From Hyphomicrobiaceae bacterium (GTDB lineage Bacteria; Pseudomonadota; Alphaproteobacteria; Rhizobiales; Hyphomicrobiaceae), in assembly GCA_022844275.1 (NCBI GenBank), contig JALHMB010000005.1:248001-312000 (forward strand): a stretch of DNA of 64,000 nt, read 5' to 3'. The translations under genes were made by a program, and so were the position numbers. Positions 16,491 to 24,568 of this stretch are shown piece after piece; positions within the stretch are counted from its first letter, which is position 1, and each line of letters opens with the position of its first letter. The notes under the pieces are model-generated. The model saw only the letters and a list, made by a program, of their open reading frames with translations, did no database searches and was not told the DNA's origin.

Positions 16491-16515
16491 TTCCATTAAC
16501 TTGCTGAAGTGTTGC

Positions 16516-16592
16516 CTAAAGCGTCGGACCTTCAATGCGACCCGTGCCTGAGCCGATCTCGAAGTCGCATTTAGGGTCCAAAAACGCTTTAG
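16516..16592. repeat. Nested palindromic element, pair I unit 1
   Basis: Outer arms CTAAAGCGT/ACGCTTTAG (9 bp), middle GGACC/GGTCC, inner AATGCGAC/GTCGCATT, loop 22 nt; total 77 bp. It is followed after 12 bases by unit 2. No T-run follows, so it is not an ordinary terminator. Confidence 0.75.
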
Positions 16593-16604
16593 ATTTTTAG
16601 CTCT

Positions 16605-16668
16605 CTAAACTCGAAATTCACTCCCGCCTGGCCGCGAACTGAGGTGAATTTCGAGTCCGTTGCTTTAG
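16605..16668. repeat. Nested palindromic element, pair I unit 2
   Basis: Outer arms CTAAA/TTTAG, inner perfect 13-bp arms ACTCGAAATTCAC (16609-16621) and GTGAATTTCGAGT (16644-16656), loop 22 nt. The right end runs into the stop codon (16665-16667) of the minus-strand gene that follows. Confidence 0.75.
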
Positions 16669-19600
16669 CCGTTGCCGCCGACCTCGCGGATCGTCGGCCG
16701 CTGCTCGTCGTATCCATTCAGAAGATCGCCCACCGCAGCCCAGGACCGATAGGTGTCTCGGTCCTGCTGTTTCAGGTTGCCTTCCAGCGCGCGCATCTGA
16801 CGCTGCATGAGGTGGTCGGCCTCGCGATGTCCGTTGTCCGGCGCGCCCGCCGCGTCGAGCTCATTGAGGAACTCGCGCAATGTCCGCTCGAGTGCGCCGT
16901 CAGGCAGCAGCATCAGCATGGGAAGCGCCTCATAGATCTTGTCGGCTGCCTCCTGAACGACCTCCTCGGCCGATCGATCGTCGCCAGCGGCTTCCTCCAA
17001 GAGGCGCTTCGTCTCGCTGTCGAGTTCCTGGCGCAGGTCGTGCTCAAGCTGCTTCATGCGGCGGCCGAGAACCGTCTGACCCTTCATCAGTCCTTCCAGC
17101 GCCGCGCCGGCATTCCGCGGACGGTCATCGTGTTCTGTGAGCAGCCAAAAAACCTGCTTGGCGTTGATCTCGAAATCGAGGCGATCGAGAAGCGTGTTCA
17201 TATGTTCGCCGAGCACGACACCTCGCGGAGGATATTTGCTTTGCGCGAGATCGCTGATCCGGTGTGCGAGGCTCTGGTGCGTGAGGCTCTTCGGCAGATC
17301 GTCGCTCGTAAGTTGCGGACGCACTTCCTGCAATGCCCTGCTGCGAACGGAGCGATCGTCTCGGATGGCCGGGGGCTGCGGCCCGCGATGACCGCCGTAT
17401 TCGCCGGCACGCATCAGCAGCAGAGTGCGGTAGAAGTCGCTGCTAACGAAGTAACGCGCATCATTGCGCTGGTCGCGCTGCACAGCACCAGCGACTGTCG
17501 CGCCTGCACCGAGAACACCGCGCACGAGGCGCAGGCGAGAAGGGTCGGCAAGATTGTTCACATTCAGCTCCGCGGCGTAACCGGGGAGGTCCGAAATCGG
17601 ATGCAGCTCTTCGATGACGGCCTCGGCCGAAGCCCTCGTGTCCGGCAGAAGCGCGACACCGATCACCTTCACCAAGTCACGCCGCGCGGCTTCCTCGCCT
17701 CCCTTCGGCCATTTCTTCTTCTGCGCGATTGCGATGTAGCGCGAGAGGCCCGTCCTGACCTGGAACTGCGTGCGGCCATCACCGAACGGACGTACAGCGC
17801 CGATCGACGCGCCCGCCGTCAGCACGGCGCGCATGTCGTCGGCGAGCGGGCTTTGATCATCGATCCAGACCTCCGCAGTGTATCCGCCAGTCCCGGCGAT
17901 CGGCCGCTGCGCCTGAAGCAGCGCCGAGAGCGTACGCGCGGGCTCGGCCGTCTGCATGAGCGTCGCGTCGATTGCCGCTTCGAGCTGCTCGGGCGTGAGG
18001 TCGTTGATGCCGTCGAGGTCGGTTAGCGGCGAGCGCACGGCACCGGCGCCAAACAGCGCCGCCATGAGGATCAGCGAGTCCATGCCGATGGCGATGGCGA
18101 GCGCGAGGTAGGCGAGGCGGTTGCCGTCGGAGAAGGCGTTGGCGCTGACGACGAACTTGTGCGCCTTGTCGTCACGCGAGAGATCGAGCGCGGAGAAGCG
18201 CGCCGCGAGCGGTGCGGCCTCGCGCGAGGCGAGGCCCGAGTCCTGAAGACACTTGCGGCCGAACGACAACAGACCATCCGTGCCGGCCGTCTGCGGCAGG
18301 CGATCGCCACCCGAGCAGTTCTGCGCGAATGCTGCAAGGCCGGCGTTAAGCGCGAAGACCGGCGCTGCTGCCTCAGTCGCCTGCTTCGGATCACAGTCGA
18401 TGGCTGCCGCCTCATTACGGAGCGAGGCGACCTTCATGCTCACGCCCTGCAGAGTGGTGCAGATGGTCTGCAGACCGGCGAGCGTCGCCTGCTCAGGCTT
18501 CTGTCGGAAGTTCTGGCGCTCGCGCTCGAGTGCGGCGGCCGTTGCCGAGGGATCGGACATCTCGTGACGGTCGCCGGCACCGGCCGTCTTGGCGACGGCG
18601 ATCATACGCTGCGCCGTCTCGGCTTCACCGATCAGCTTGGCAAGATCGCCATCGATCTGGGATACCTCCGCCCGAGCGGTTGCAATGCGGCGATCAATGC
18701 CATTGAGACGGGTCTCGTGGCCTTTCAGACGCTCGCGCGCGACCTGCATCTCGGCCTGGATCTTGCCCTCTTCCTCGCGCGCGGCACGCCAGAATTGTCC
18801 GCGGCCCGACTTGCCGGAGCCCTCGACACCTTTCTCTTCGGCGAGCACCTTGGCGCGCTGCTCGTCGAGACGCTTCTCGATACCGCTGACGACGGCTTTC
18901 TGCTCCTGCACGGCGACGGCAACTTCGGGCCGCTCACCTGACAGGCGCGCCAGCTCCTCGGTGAGTGCGGTCTTGCGCTGCGCGAGGCCGGCCTGCCCGC
19001 CGGAGGCATTGGCGCGCTGCTCCTCGAGGCGTGCGATACGGCTCTCCTGATCGCGGAGCGTGCGCACCATCTCCTCGCGGATTTTCTCGGGCGCACTCGT
19101 GGCGAGCCGCGCCGCCTTGTCGAGCTCGTGCTCGTAGGAGGCCCATGCTTGGGACTTGAAGAGGCTCTCCGCTTCCGTGATGCGGCGCCGGGTCGCCGTC
19201 TCGCCGATATCGGCGACGATGCCCGAAACCTGATTGATCGCGCGGATCTCCGCGGCGCGCACGCGCTCGCCGGCCGGGAAGATCGAGTCGAACAGCGAGA
19301 TATAAGAGAAGAACACGCTCGTACCGGCGCAGGCGAAGAACATCACCCAGAGGATGGCGTTTCCGAGCACGATCCTGAGCCCGTTCGCATAGTCACCGAT
19401 GATGCCGCCGCTGCGCGCCATGAAGAGCGGTCCGATCAGCATGACGGCCGCGGCAACGAACGCGATCTGGTGGACGAACTTGTCCTGCGCGGCGAAGCCC
19501 CAGATGGGACGGCTCGGATCGAGCAGACCGAAGTAGAGCGCAATGAGTAGCGCCGCCGCTCCGAACATGAGCCCGCCGACCACGAGACCGGTAATGCCCC

Positions 19601-19997
19601 CGGACACGCGACTTATGACGCCGCCATGCGCGGCCTTTGCGCGACCCGAGGCGAGGCCGGCGGCGAAGCTCTCGCCGATCAGCCAGGCGATGATGAGCAT
19701 GACGCCCTGGATGCCGGCCGTGATCAGCGCCGACATGACGGAGTCGCCTGTGAACTGGCTCATGCCGTCCCAGGTACGGTGACCGGAGGCAATCGAGAGC
19801 AAAAGTGCGCTCGTCGCGAGGACCGTTAGTTGCCAGTTGGTCGTAAAGGCCGCCGTGATCGTTTCGGCGAGGCCACCGCGCAGCATCTGGGCGGCCACCC
19901 TGAGTGCAACCAGGACACTTATCAGGACTAGGGCGTTCCAGAGGAATTCGGACGACGACAGCCACCGCGTGACCGCGACCAGATCAACGTCCGCCAT
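16665..19997 (-). CDS. Large polytopic membrane protein with coiled coil, unknown function
   Basis: The 1110-residue protein is not recognised. Residues 18-240 hold about six membrane helices. A long charged coiled coil follows (about 270-470). Four cysteines (C513, C535, C561, C583) stand in the next 110 residues, then one more membrane helix (627-653). The last 450 residues are soluble, with the repeated pattern DDMRAVLTAGASIGAVRPFGDGRTQF and LRLVRGVLGAGATVAGAVQR suggesting a duplicated domain, and an acidic helical end. The four cysteines could form disulfides if that part is outside. It is a single gene bounded by a nested palindrome at its stop. It could be an envelope or division scaffold, but nothing in it proves this. 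Confidence 0.8.
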   Translation of the reverse strand: MADVDLVAVTRWLSSSEFLWNALVLISVLVALRVAAQMLRGGLAETITAAFTTNWQLTVLATSALLLSIASGHRTWDGMSQFTGDSVMSALITAGIQGVMLIIAWLIGESFAAGLASGRAKAAHGGVISRVSGGITGLVVGGLMFGAAALLIALYFGLLDPSRPIWGFAAQDKFVHQIAFVAAAVMLIGPLFMARSGGIIGDYANGLRIVLGNAILWVMFFACAGTSVFFSYISLFDSIFPAGERVRAAEIRAINQVSGIVADIGETATRRRITEAESLFKSQAWASYEHELDKAARLATSAPEKIREEMVRTLRDQESRIARLEEQRANASGGQAGLAQRKTALTEELARLSGERPEVAVAVQEQKAVVSGIEKRLDEQRAKVLAEEKGVEGSGKSGRGQFWRAAREEEGKIQAEMQVARERLKGHETRLNGIDRRIATARAEVSQIDGDLAKLIGEAETAQRMIAVAKTAGAGDRHEMSDPSATAAALERERQNFRQKPEQATLAGLQTICTTLQGVSMKVASLRNEAAAIDCDPKQATEAAAPVFALNAGLAAFAQNCSGGDRLPQTAGTDGLLSFGRKCLQDSGLASREAAPLAARFSALDLSRDDKAHKFVVSANAFSDGNRLAYLALAIAIGMDSLILMAALFGAGAVRSPLTDLDGINDLTPEQLEAAIDATLMQTAEPARTLSALLQAQRPIAGTGGYTAEVWIDDQSPLADDMRAVLTAGASIGAVRPFGDGRTQFQVRTGLSRYIAIAQKKKWPKGGEEAARRDLVKVIGVALLPDTRASAEAVIEELHPISDLPGYAAELNVNNLADPSRLRLVRGVLGAGATVAGAVQRDQRNDARYFVSSDFYRTLLLMRAGEYGGHRGPQPPAIRDDRSVRSRALQEVRPQLTSDDLPKSLTHQSLAHRISDLAQSKYPPRGVVLGEHMNTLLDRLDFEINAKQVFWLLTEHDDRPRNAGAALEGLMKGQTVLGRRMKQLEHDLRQELDSETKRLLEEAAGDDRSAEEVVQEAADKIYEALPMLMLLPDGALERTLREFLNELDAAGAPDNGHREADHLMQRQMRALEGNLKQQDRDTYRSWAAVGDLLNGYDEQRPTIREVGGNG

Positions 19998-20190
19998 CCG
20001 CTTCTCCGCTCACCCTACCGGCGCACACGCGCACGTTGCCCTCGGGCAGATGTTAACCATGTCTTGGGGCGCTTTCACGCCTAGATTGCGGCCTGCACGT
20101 GACCAGAATCGCGGCTCAAACGTGGTTGAGGCGCGACTTCCGTCGCGGCCTCACGGGAAAATTGGCTGCGAGAGCGGAAACGATACGCGA

Positions 20191-21354
20191 TCAGCAGCGC
20201 TCGAACAGCGCCGCCAGACCGAGTCCGCCGTTGGCGCCGAGCGCCGCAACGCCGTAGCGAGGGCCGCGTGCGCGTTCCGCGTTGCGGACGAGGCGTGTGA
20301 AAAGCCGCGTCACGAGAACCGCGCCCGACGCGCCGAGCGGATGGCCGCGGACGACTGCGCCGCCGTCCGGATTGACCTTCGCCTCTTCGAGGCCGAGCTG
20401 CCGACAGAGCGCGATCGCCTGCACGGCCGAAGCCTCGCTCAGCTCGAAGGCCGAGATCGTGCTGCGGTCGAGGCCATTGAGCCGGCCATAGAGCTTCTGC
20501 ACGGCGGCAATAGGGGCCTCGGCCTCCTGACCCGGCTCCACGCCCAGGGCGGCATTGACCACAGGCCTCAAGGCCGGCGGCTTGCCGCGTCGCTCCCATT
20601 CGGCTTCGGAAACAGCGACGATGAACGCCGCACCGTCGTGCAGTGCGCTGATGTTGCCCGTCGTGAGCGTACCTTTGTCGCCACTGATCGGCTCGAGGTC
20701 GGCAAGGTCATCGACATCGGGACCGACGGCACTCTGGTCCCGGGCCTCTTCGGTCGTGGACCGCAGCGGCACGATCTCGCCGACGAAGCGCCGGGCCTCG
20801 CGCGCCGCATTCGCCTTGGCGTGCGAGGCGAAGGCCCAGGCGTCCTGCGCGGCGCGGCTGATCTCGAGACGCTCCGCCAGCGCCTCGAGCGAAGTGTACG
20901 GTACATGCTCGGCCATGGGCGGCGCGCCCATGGGCTCCGGCCGGATGAAGTGCGGCGTCTGAAAGAGGCTTCGCGGCTTGGCAATGCGCCAGGGTGCGGT
21001 CGACAGGGACTCGACGCCACCAGCGACGATGATCTCGGCCTCGCCGGCCGCGATCCGCCGAGCGGCCGAGAGGATTGCCTCGAGGCCCGAGGCGCACTGC
21101 TGGTCGATGGTCGTCGCCATAGCCGCGACGGGAAGGCCCGACGCAAGCGCGATCAGGCGCGCGGGATTATCGCCGGCCGTGCAGTTGCCGACGATGATCT
21201 CGTCGACCTGCTCGGCACTGACGCTCGCGTCCTTGAGGACCGCCTCGACGACCGGCGCTGCCAGGTCCTCGACACGACGGAGCCGGTGCAGCCCGCCGAT
21301 GCGCCCGATGGCCGTACGGCGTGCCGCGATGATGTAGACGGGTAGGCTGCGCAT
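20191..21354 (-). CDS. Thiolase-family protein lacking the second catalytic cysteine
   Basis: The 387-residue protein has the thiolase fold: MRSLPVYIIAARRTAIGR, the acyl-accepting cysteine C87 in DQQCASGLEA, VAGGVESLS and the His of VRGHPLGASG. The final conserved block, normally C-x-G-G-G with the base Cys, reads AALGANGGLGLA, so that cysteine is gone. The length is normal and the frame intact. Typical members cleave or form 3-ketoacyl-CoA; this one may be a sterol-carrier-type thiolase with changed chemistry. It stands alone on the minus strand. Confidence 0.85.
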   Translation of the reverse strand: MRSLPVYIIAARRTAIGRIGGLHRLRRVEDLAAPVVEAVLKDASVSAEQVDEIIVGNCTAGDNPARLIALASGLPVAAMATTIDQQCASGLEAILSAARRIAAGEAEIIVAGGVESLSTAPWRIAKPRSLFQTPHFIRPEPMGAPPMAEHVPYTSLEALAERLEISRAAQDAWAFASHAKANAAREARRFVGEIVPLRSTTEEARDQSAVGPDVDDLADLEPISGDKGTLTTGNISALHDGAAFIVAVSEAEWERRGKPPALRPVVNAALGVEPGQEAEAPIAAVQKLYGRLNGLDRSTISAFELSEASAVQAIALCRQLGLEEAKVNPDGGAVVRGHPLGASGAVLVTRLFTRLVRNAERARGPRYGVAALGANGGLGLAALFERC

Positions 21355-21628
21355 CTCGGAAACACACTCTCAATATTGACGGCCGCCCCCCTGTGGCCCG
21401 GACGGCACCCGTATCCCACGCAATGGACACGTAATAATGAGCATAATCGGGCGTCATCTAGGCAGAACTTGTAGACTTTTTGACCGGCAGGTCTGCGTGT
21501 GCCCGGGGCGGCACAGCAAGTGCACAGTCGGATTGCCTGAGGTGTACTTGAGGCGCAGGCCAAAGGGTGCCAAAAGTCGCCCCCGGACCATCGGAAAGCG
21601 ATGGGGCGCGTAAAAGCGGGAGAGAAAC

Positions 21629-22012
21629 ATGGATCGCGAGTTGTGGGAGAAGGGCCTCAAGGCACGCAAGTCGACGCTCGGCGCCGAGTATGTCGAGAAG
21701 AGCTTGTCGACGGCGGACGCGTTCAATTCCGACTTTCAGGACATGCTGAATGAGTTCTGCTGGGGCAAGATCTGGGGCGACTCTACGATCCCGCCAAAGA
21801 TCCGCTCGATGATGAACCTCACCATGCTCGCCTCGCTCGGGCGGATGCACGAGTGGGAGCTTCACCTGAATGGCGCCCTGAACAACGGCGTGACCCAGGA
21901 CGAGCTGAAGGCGATCCTCCACCAGATCGCGATCTATGCGGGCTTCCCCGCGGGCGTCGAATGCTTCCGCATTGCCCGCAAGGTGCTGGCCGAACGCGCC
22001 GCCAAGAAGTAA
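21629..22012 (+). CDS. Carboxymuconolactone decarboxylase family protein (PcaC-like)
   Basis: The 127-residue protein matches PcaC: RSMMNLTMLASLGRMHEWELH, NGALNNGVTQDELKAIL and HQIAIYAGFPAGVECFRIA. PcaC decarboxylates 4-carboxymuconolactone in protocatechuate breakdown. No other pca gene is near, so the substrate here is uncertain. The AhpD-type CxxC is absent, so it is not a peroxidase of that kind. A good ribosome site (GGGAGAG) precedes the ATG. Confidence 0.85.
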   Translation: MDRELWEKGLKARKSTLGAEYVEKSLSTADAFNSDFQDMLNEFCWGKIWGDSTIPPKIRSMMNLTMLASLGRMHEWELHLNGALNNGVTQDELKAILHQIAIYAGFPAGVECFRIARKVLAERAAKK

Positions 22013-22115
22013 GCCCTGTGTGCCTATTGTCGATGCGCGCGCAAGCGAAAGCTGCTGCGGTGCGCATCGGCGATTTGCAGTCCGACAACCTCAGCCCGCA
22101 CCACGAGAGACCGCG

Positions 22116-22454
22116 ATGACCACCGCGAAGACTGGCCGCCTGCCCCAGGACTGCAAGGATCTCTCCGAGGTCCGCGTCGAGATCGACCGCTGCGACACGG
22201 CGCTCGTCAGCATGATCGCCGAGCGCTTCGGCTACGTGGAGCGCGCGTGGCAGATCAAGCTCGGCCTCAATCAGGAGGCGAACGTGCCCTGGCGCAACCA
22301 GCAGGTATTCGACCGGGTGCGGAAGCTCGCCGAGGAGAAGGGCATCCCGCCCGATATGTGCGAGGCACTTTGGCGTCAGATGGTCGGCTGGTTCATTCAA
22401 TATGAAGAAGAAAAGCTCAAGGACGAGATCGTAGCCAAAGCTAAAAAGAGCTGA
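22116..22454 (+). CDS. Chorismate mutase (AroQ type)
   Basis: The 112-residue all-helical protein has the AroQ pattern: LSEVRVEIDRCDTALVSMIAERFGYV with the active-site Arg and a lysine in WQIKLG, then VFDRVRKLAEEKGIPP and LWRQMVGWFIQYEEEKL. It converts chorismate to prephenate in the phenylalanine/tyrosine branch, or acts as the related isochorismate-pyruvate lyase (PchB type), which cannot be excluded. No signal peptide, so it is cytoplasmic. The start at 22116 begins the conserved domain; the longer frame back to 21936 overlaps the previous gene. Confidence 0.85.
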   Translation: MTTAKTGRLPQDCKDLSEVRVEIDRCDTALVSMIAERFGYVERAWQIKLGLNQEANVPWRNQQVFDRVRKLAEEKGIPPDMCEALWRQMVGWFIQYEEEKLKDEIVAKAKKS

Positions 22455-22477
22455 CGCACACCGATAGGACCGCTCCG

Positions 22478-22780
22478 GTGTCCATGCTCAGCAGTATTCC
22501 CCCCGACCTGATCGAGATCATCACCCACGCGGTCATGAACCCCGGCACGATCGTTGCCGGCTATCTCATCGGTCGTCGCGCCGACCAGCCCCAGAAAATC
22601 ATCGTTGGTGCTTTCGCGGCAGGCACCGCAGGCGTGCTGTTCGCCTGGCTCATCATGAAAATCGGGCTCTCGCCCGACCACCCGCGCCTCTTTCCGGGGA
22701 TCTTCGTTCTCTCGTTCATTATCGGTGCGGGCTGGACGTGGCTCGGCTATTTCGCCGGCAGGTCGCAGCGGGGGGAGTAA
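22478..22780 (+). CDS. Small membrane protein of unknown function
   Basis: The 100-residue protein has three hydrophobic stretches (about 13-32, 41-61, 70-94) and a short polar loop RRADQPQK. It is not recognised. Start may be the GTG at 22478 or the ATG at 22484, both in frame; it follows chorismate mutase by 23 bases and is probably cotranscribed. Ends RSQRGE just before the convergent ligase gene. Confidence 0.65.
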   Translation: MSMLSSIPPDLIEIITHAVMNPGTIVAGYLIGRRADQPQKIIVGAFAAGTAGVLFAWLIMKIGLSPDHPRLFPGIFVLSFIIGAGWTWLGYFAGRSQRGE

Positions 22781-22790
22781 GCGGAAGCCG

Positions 22791-24353
22791 TCACCCCGGC
22801 CGTGTGACCGCCGCCTCTTCGAGGACGACGCGGCCGTCATCGATATCCGAGAGTAGCCGCCGCATGATCTTGCCGGAGGACGTGATCGGCACGCTGTCCA
22901 CGAACTGAACACCGCGCGGAATCTTATAGGCCGCGAGATGCTTTCGGCAGTGATCGGCAAGCTCCTTGCCGCTCGCCGTGGCACCTGGCTTCAGCATGAC
23001 ATAGGCCTTGGCGAGCTCACCCTTGGCCTCGTCCGGCACACCTCGCACCGCCGCGAGCGCGACCGACGCATGGCTGCAGAGAATGCGCTCGAGCTCGGCC
23101 GGATAGACGTTGAACCCGGCAGTGAGGATCATGTCCTTCTTGCGATCGACGATCGTGTAATAGCCGTCGTCGTCGACGGTCGCGATGTCGCCGGTGTGCA
23201 TCCAGCCGTCCGGCCGGAGGGTATCGCGCGTGCTCGCGGCGTTCCCATAATAGCCGTCCATGACCATGAGGCCCTTGACCATCAGCTCGCCGCGCTCACC
23301 GGCCGGCATTTCCTTGTCGGCATCGGTGACGTCGACGATCTTGCAGGAAAAGCCCGGGACCGGCACGCCGATCGTGCCCGGCTTGTTGATGCCGTAGAAC
23401 GGGTTGAACGTCGCCGCACCGGCAAGTTCCGTCATGCCCCAGAGCTCCAGCACCGGCGCGCCTGTGCGCTCGGTCCATTCGAGCGACTTCGCCACGGGAA
23501 GGGTCTGTCCGCCGACCGTGCAGCGCGTCAGCGAGGAAAGGTCGTAGCGCTCCATTTTCGGATGCGCGAGCATGTAGTAGTAGGCCGTCGGAACGCTATC
23601 GATGATCGTTGCGCGATGCTCCTGGATGGCGGCAAACATGCCCTCCTCGCTGAAGCGCGGCAGGATCACCATTTTCGCGCCGACGAGAAATGCCGCATTA
23701 TAAACGCAGCTCGAATAGACGTGCGGCGAGGGCAGCGGCGACACCACCGTATCGGCTCCCGTGCGCGTGTTCATCATCGCCGCCGCATACGCTGCAGTGA
23801 CGATGGAGCGGTGCTGCTGGACCGCGCCCTTGGGGTGGCCCGTGGTGCCCGAGGTATAACAGATGGCCCCGATGTCCTTCCGCGAACGCGGCACCGGATC
23901 GAAGCTCGCGGCGCCGAGCTTCAGCCAGAGATCGAAGGGGGTGGCCCCGGTCGGAGGCGCCGCTCCCCAGGCGACGATCTCGGTGAGCTCGCCTTTGCCC
24001 TTGAGCTCCATCAGCGGCTCGGCCTTGTCGGCTGAGGCGACAATGACGCGGGCGCCGGAGTCCTGAACGATGAACGCGACTTCCGACGGCGTCAGCATGA
24101 CGTTGATCGGATTGACCACAGCACCCGTCTTCGCAATCGCGAAGTACGCCACCATCCACTCTATGGCGTTCGGCCCATAGAGCATCACGCGATCACCCGG
24201 TCGGACACCCGCGCCGACGAGGCCGTTGGCGAAGGCATTCGAGGTCTGCTCGAGCTGACGGTATGTGAGCTGATCGCCGCCGACGACGAGCGCGGTTCGG
24301 TCACCGTAGCGGCAAGCAGCAAAGGGCAGGATTTCGCCGAGTGTCGAAACCAT
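22791..24353 (-). CDS. Acyl-CoA synthetase / AMP-dependent ligase
   Basis: The 520-residue protein is a class I adenylate-forming enzyme. Visible motifs are YTSGTTGHPKG (AMP/ATP binding), LWGMTELAG, DGWMHTGDIATVDDDGYY, DRKKDMILTAGFNVYP and the C-terminal lysine of SSGKIMRRLL. It activates a carboxylic acid to the CoA thioester via an adenylate. The acid is not evident; the closest look is to medium/long-chain or aryl acid ligases. Divergent from the peptide-transporter operon. Confidence 0.92.
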   Translation of the reverse strand: MVSTLGEILPFAACRYGDRTALVVGGDQLTYRQLEQTSNAFANGLVGAGVRPGDRVMLYGPNAIEWMVAYFAIAKTGAVVNPINVMLTPSEVAFIVQDSGARVIVASADKAEPLMELKGKGELTEIVAWGAAPPTGATPFDLWLKLGAASFDPVPRSRKDIGAICYTSGTTGHPKGAVQQHRSIVTAAYAAAMMNTRTGADTVVSPLPSPHVYSSCVYNAAFLVGAKMVILPRFSEEGMFAAIQEHRATIIDSVPTAYYYMLAHPKMERYDLSSLTRCTVGGQTLPVAKSLEWTERTGAPVLELWGMTELAGAATFNPFYGINKPGTIGVPVPGFSCKIVDVTDADKEMPAGERGELMVKGLMVMDGYYGNAASTRDTLRPDGWMHTGDIATVDDDGYYTIVDRKKDMILTAGFNVYPAELERILCSHASVALAAVRGVPDEAKGELAKAYVMLKPGATASGKELADHCRKHLAAYKIPRGVQFVDSVPITSSGKIMRRLLSDIDDGRVVLEEAAVTRPG

Positions 24354-24568
24354 GATGGCGTCCCTCCAAAATGCTTCTTTTGCCAGCTGTCGTCGCTGGT
24401 TCTTTCGGCAAATCTAGCGGAGAGAAAGTGCAGTCCACAATATGCTTATGCCTGCGAGGCTCATTGACCGATCCCGGCCAGGCTGATTTGATGGTGGCCA
24501 ATCAATCAAACCGTCTGCCGAGGCCCTGCCCGGCCCCACGTGCAAGCTGAAAACCTGGAGCTATTCAC

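Noticed and set aside
16644-18026. A 460-codon plus-strand frame inside the large membrane protein gene
   Set aside because: Residue composition (R, H, A rich) and lack of any domain mark it as an antisense shadow of the 1110-residue frame, which has clear membrane helices and coiled coil.
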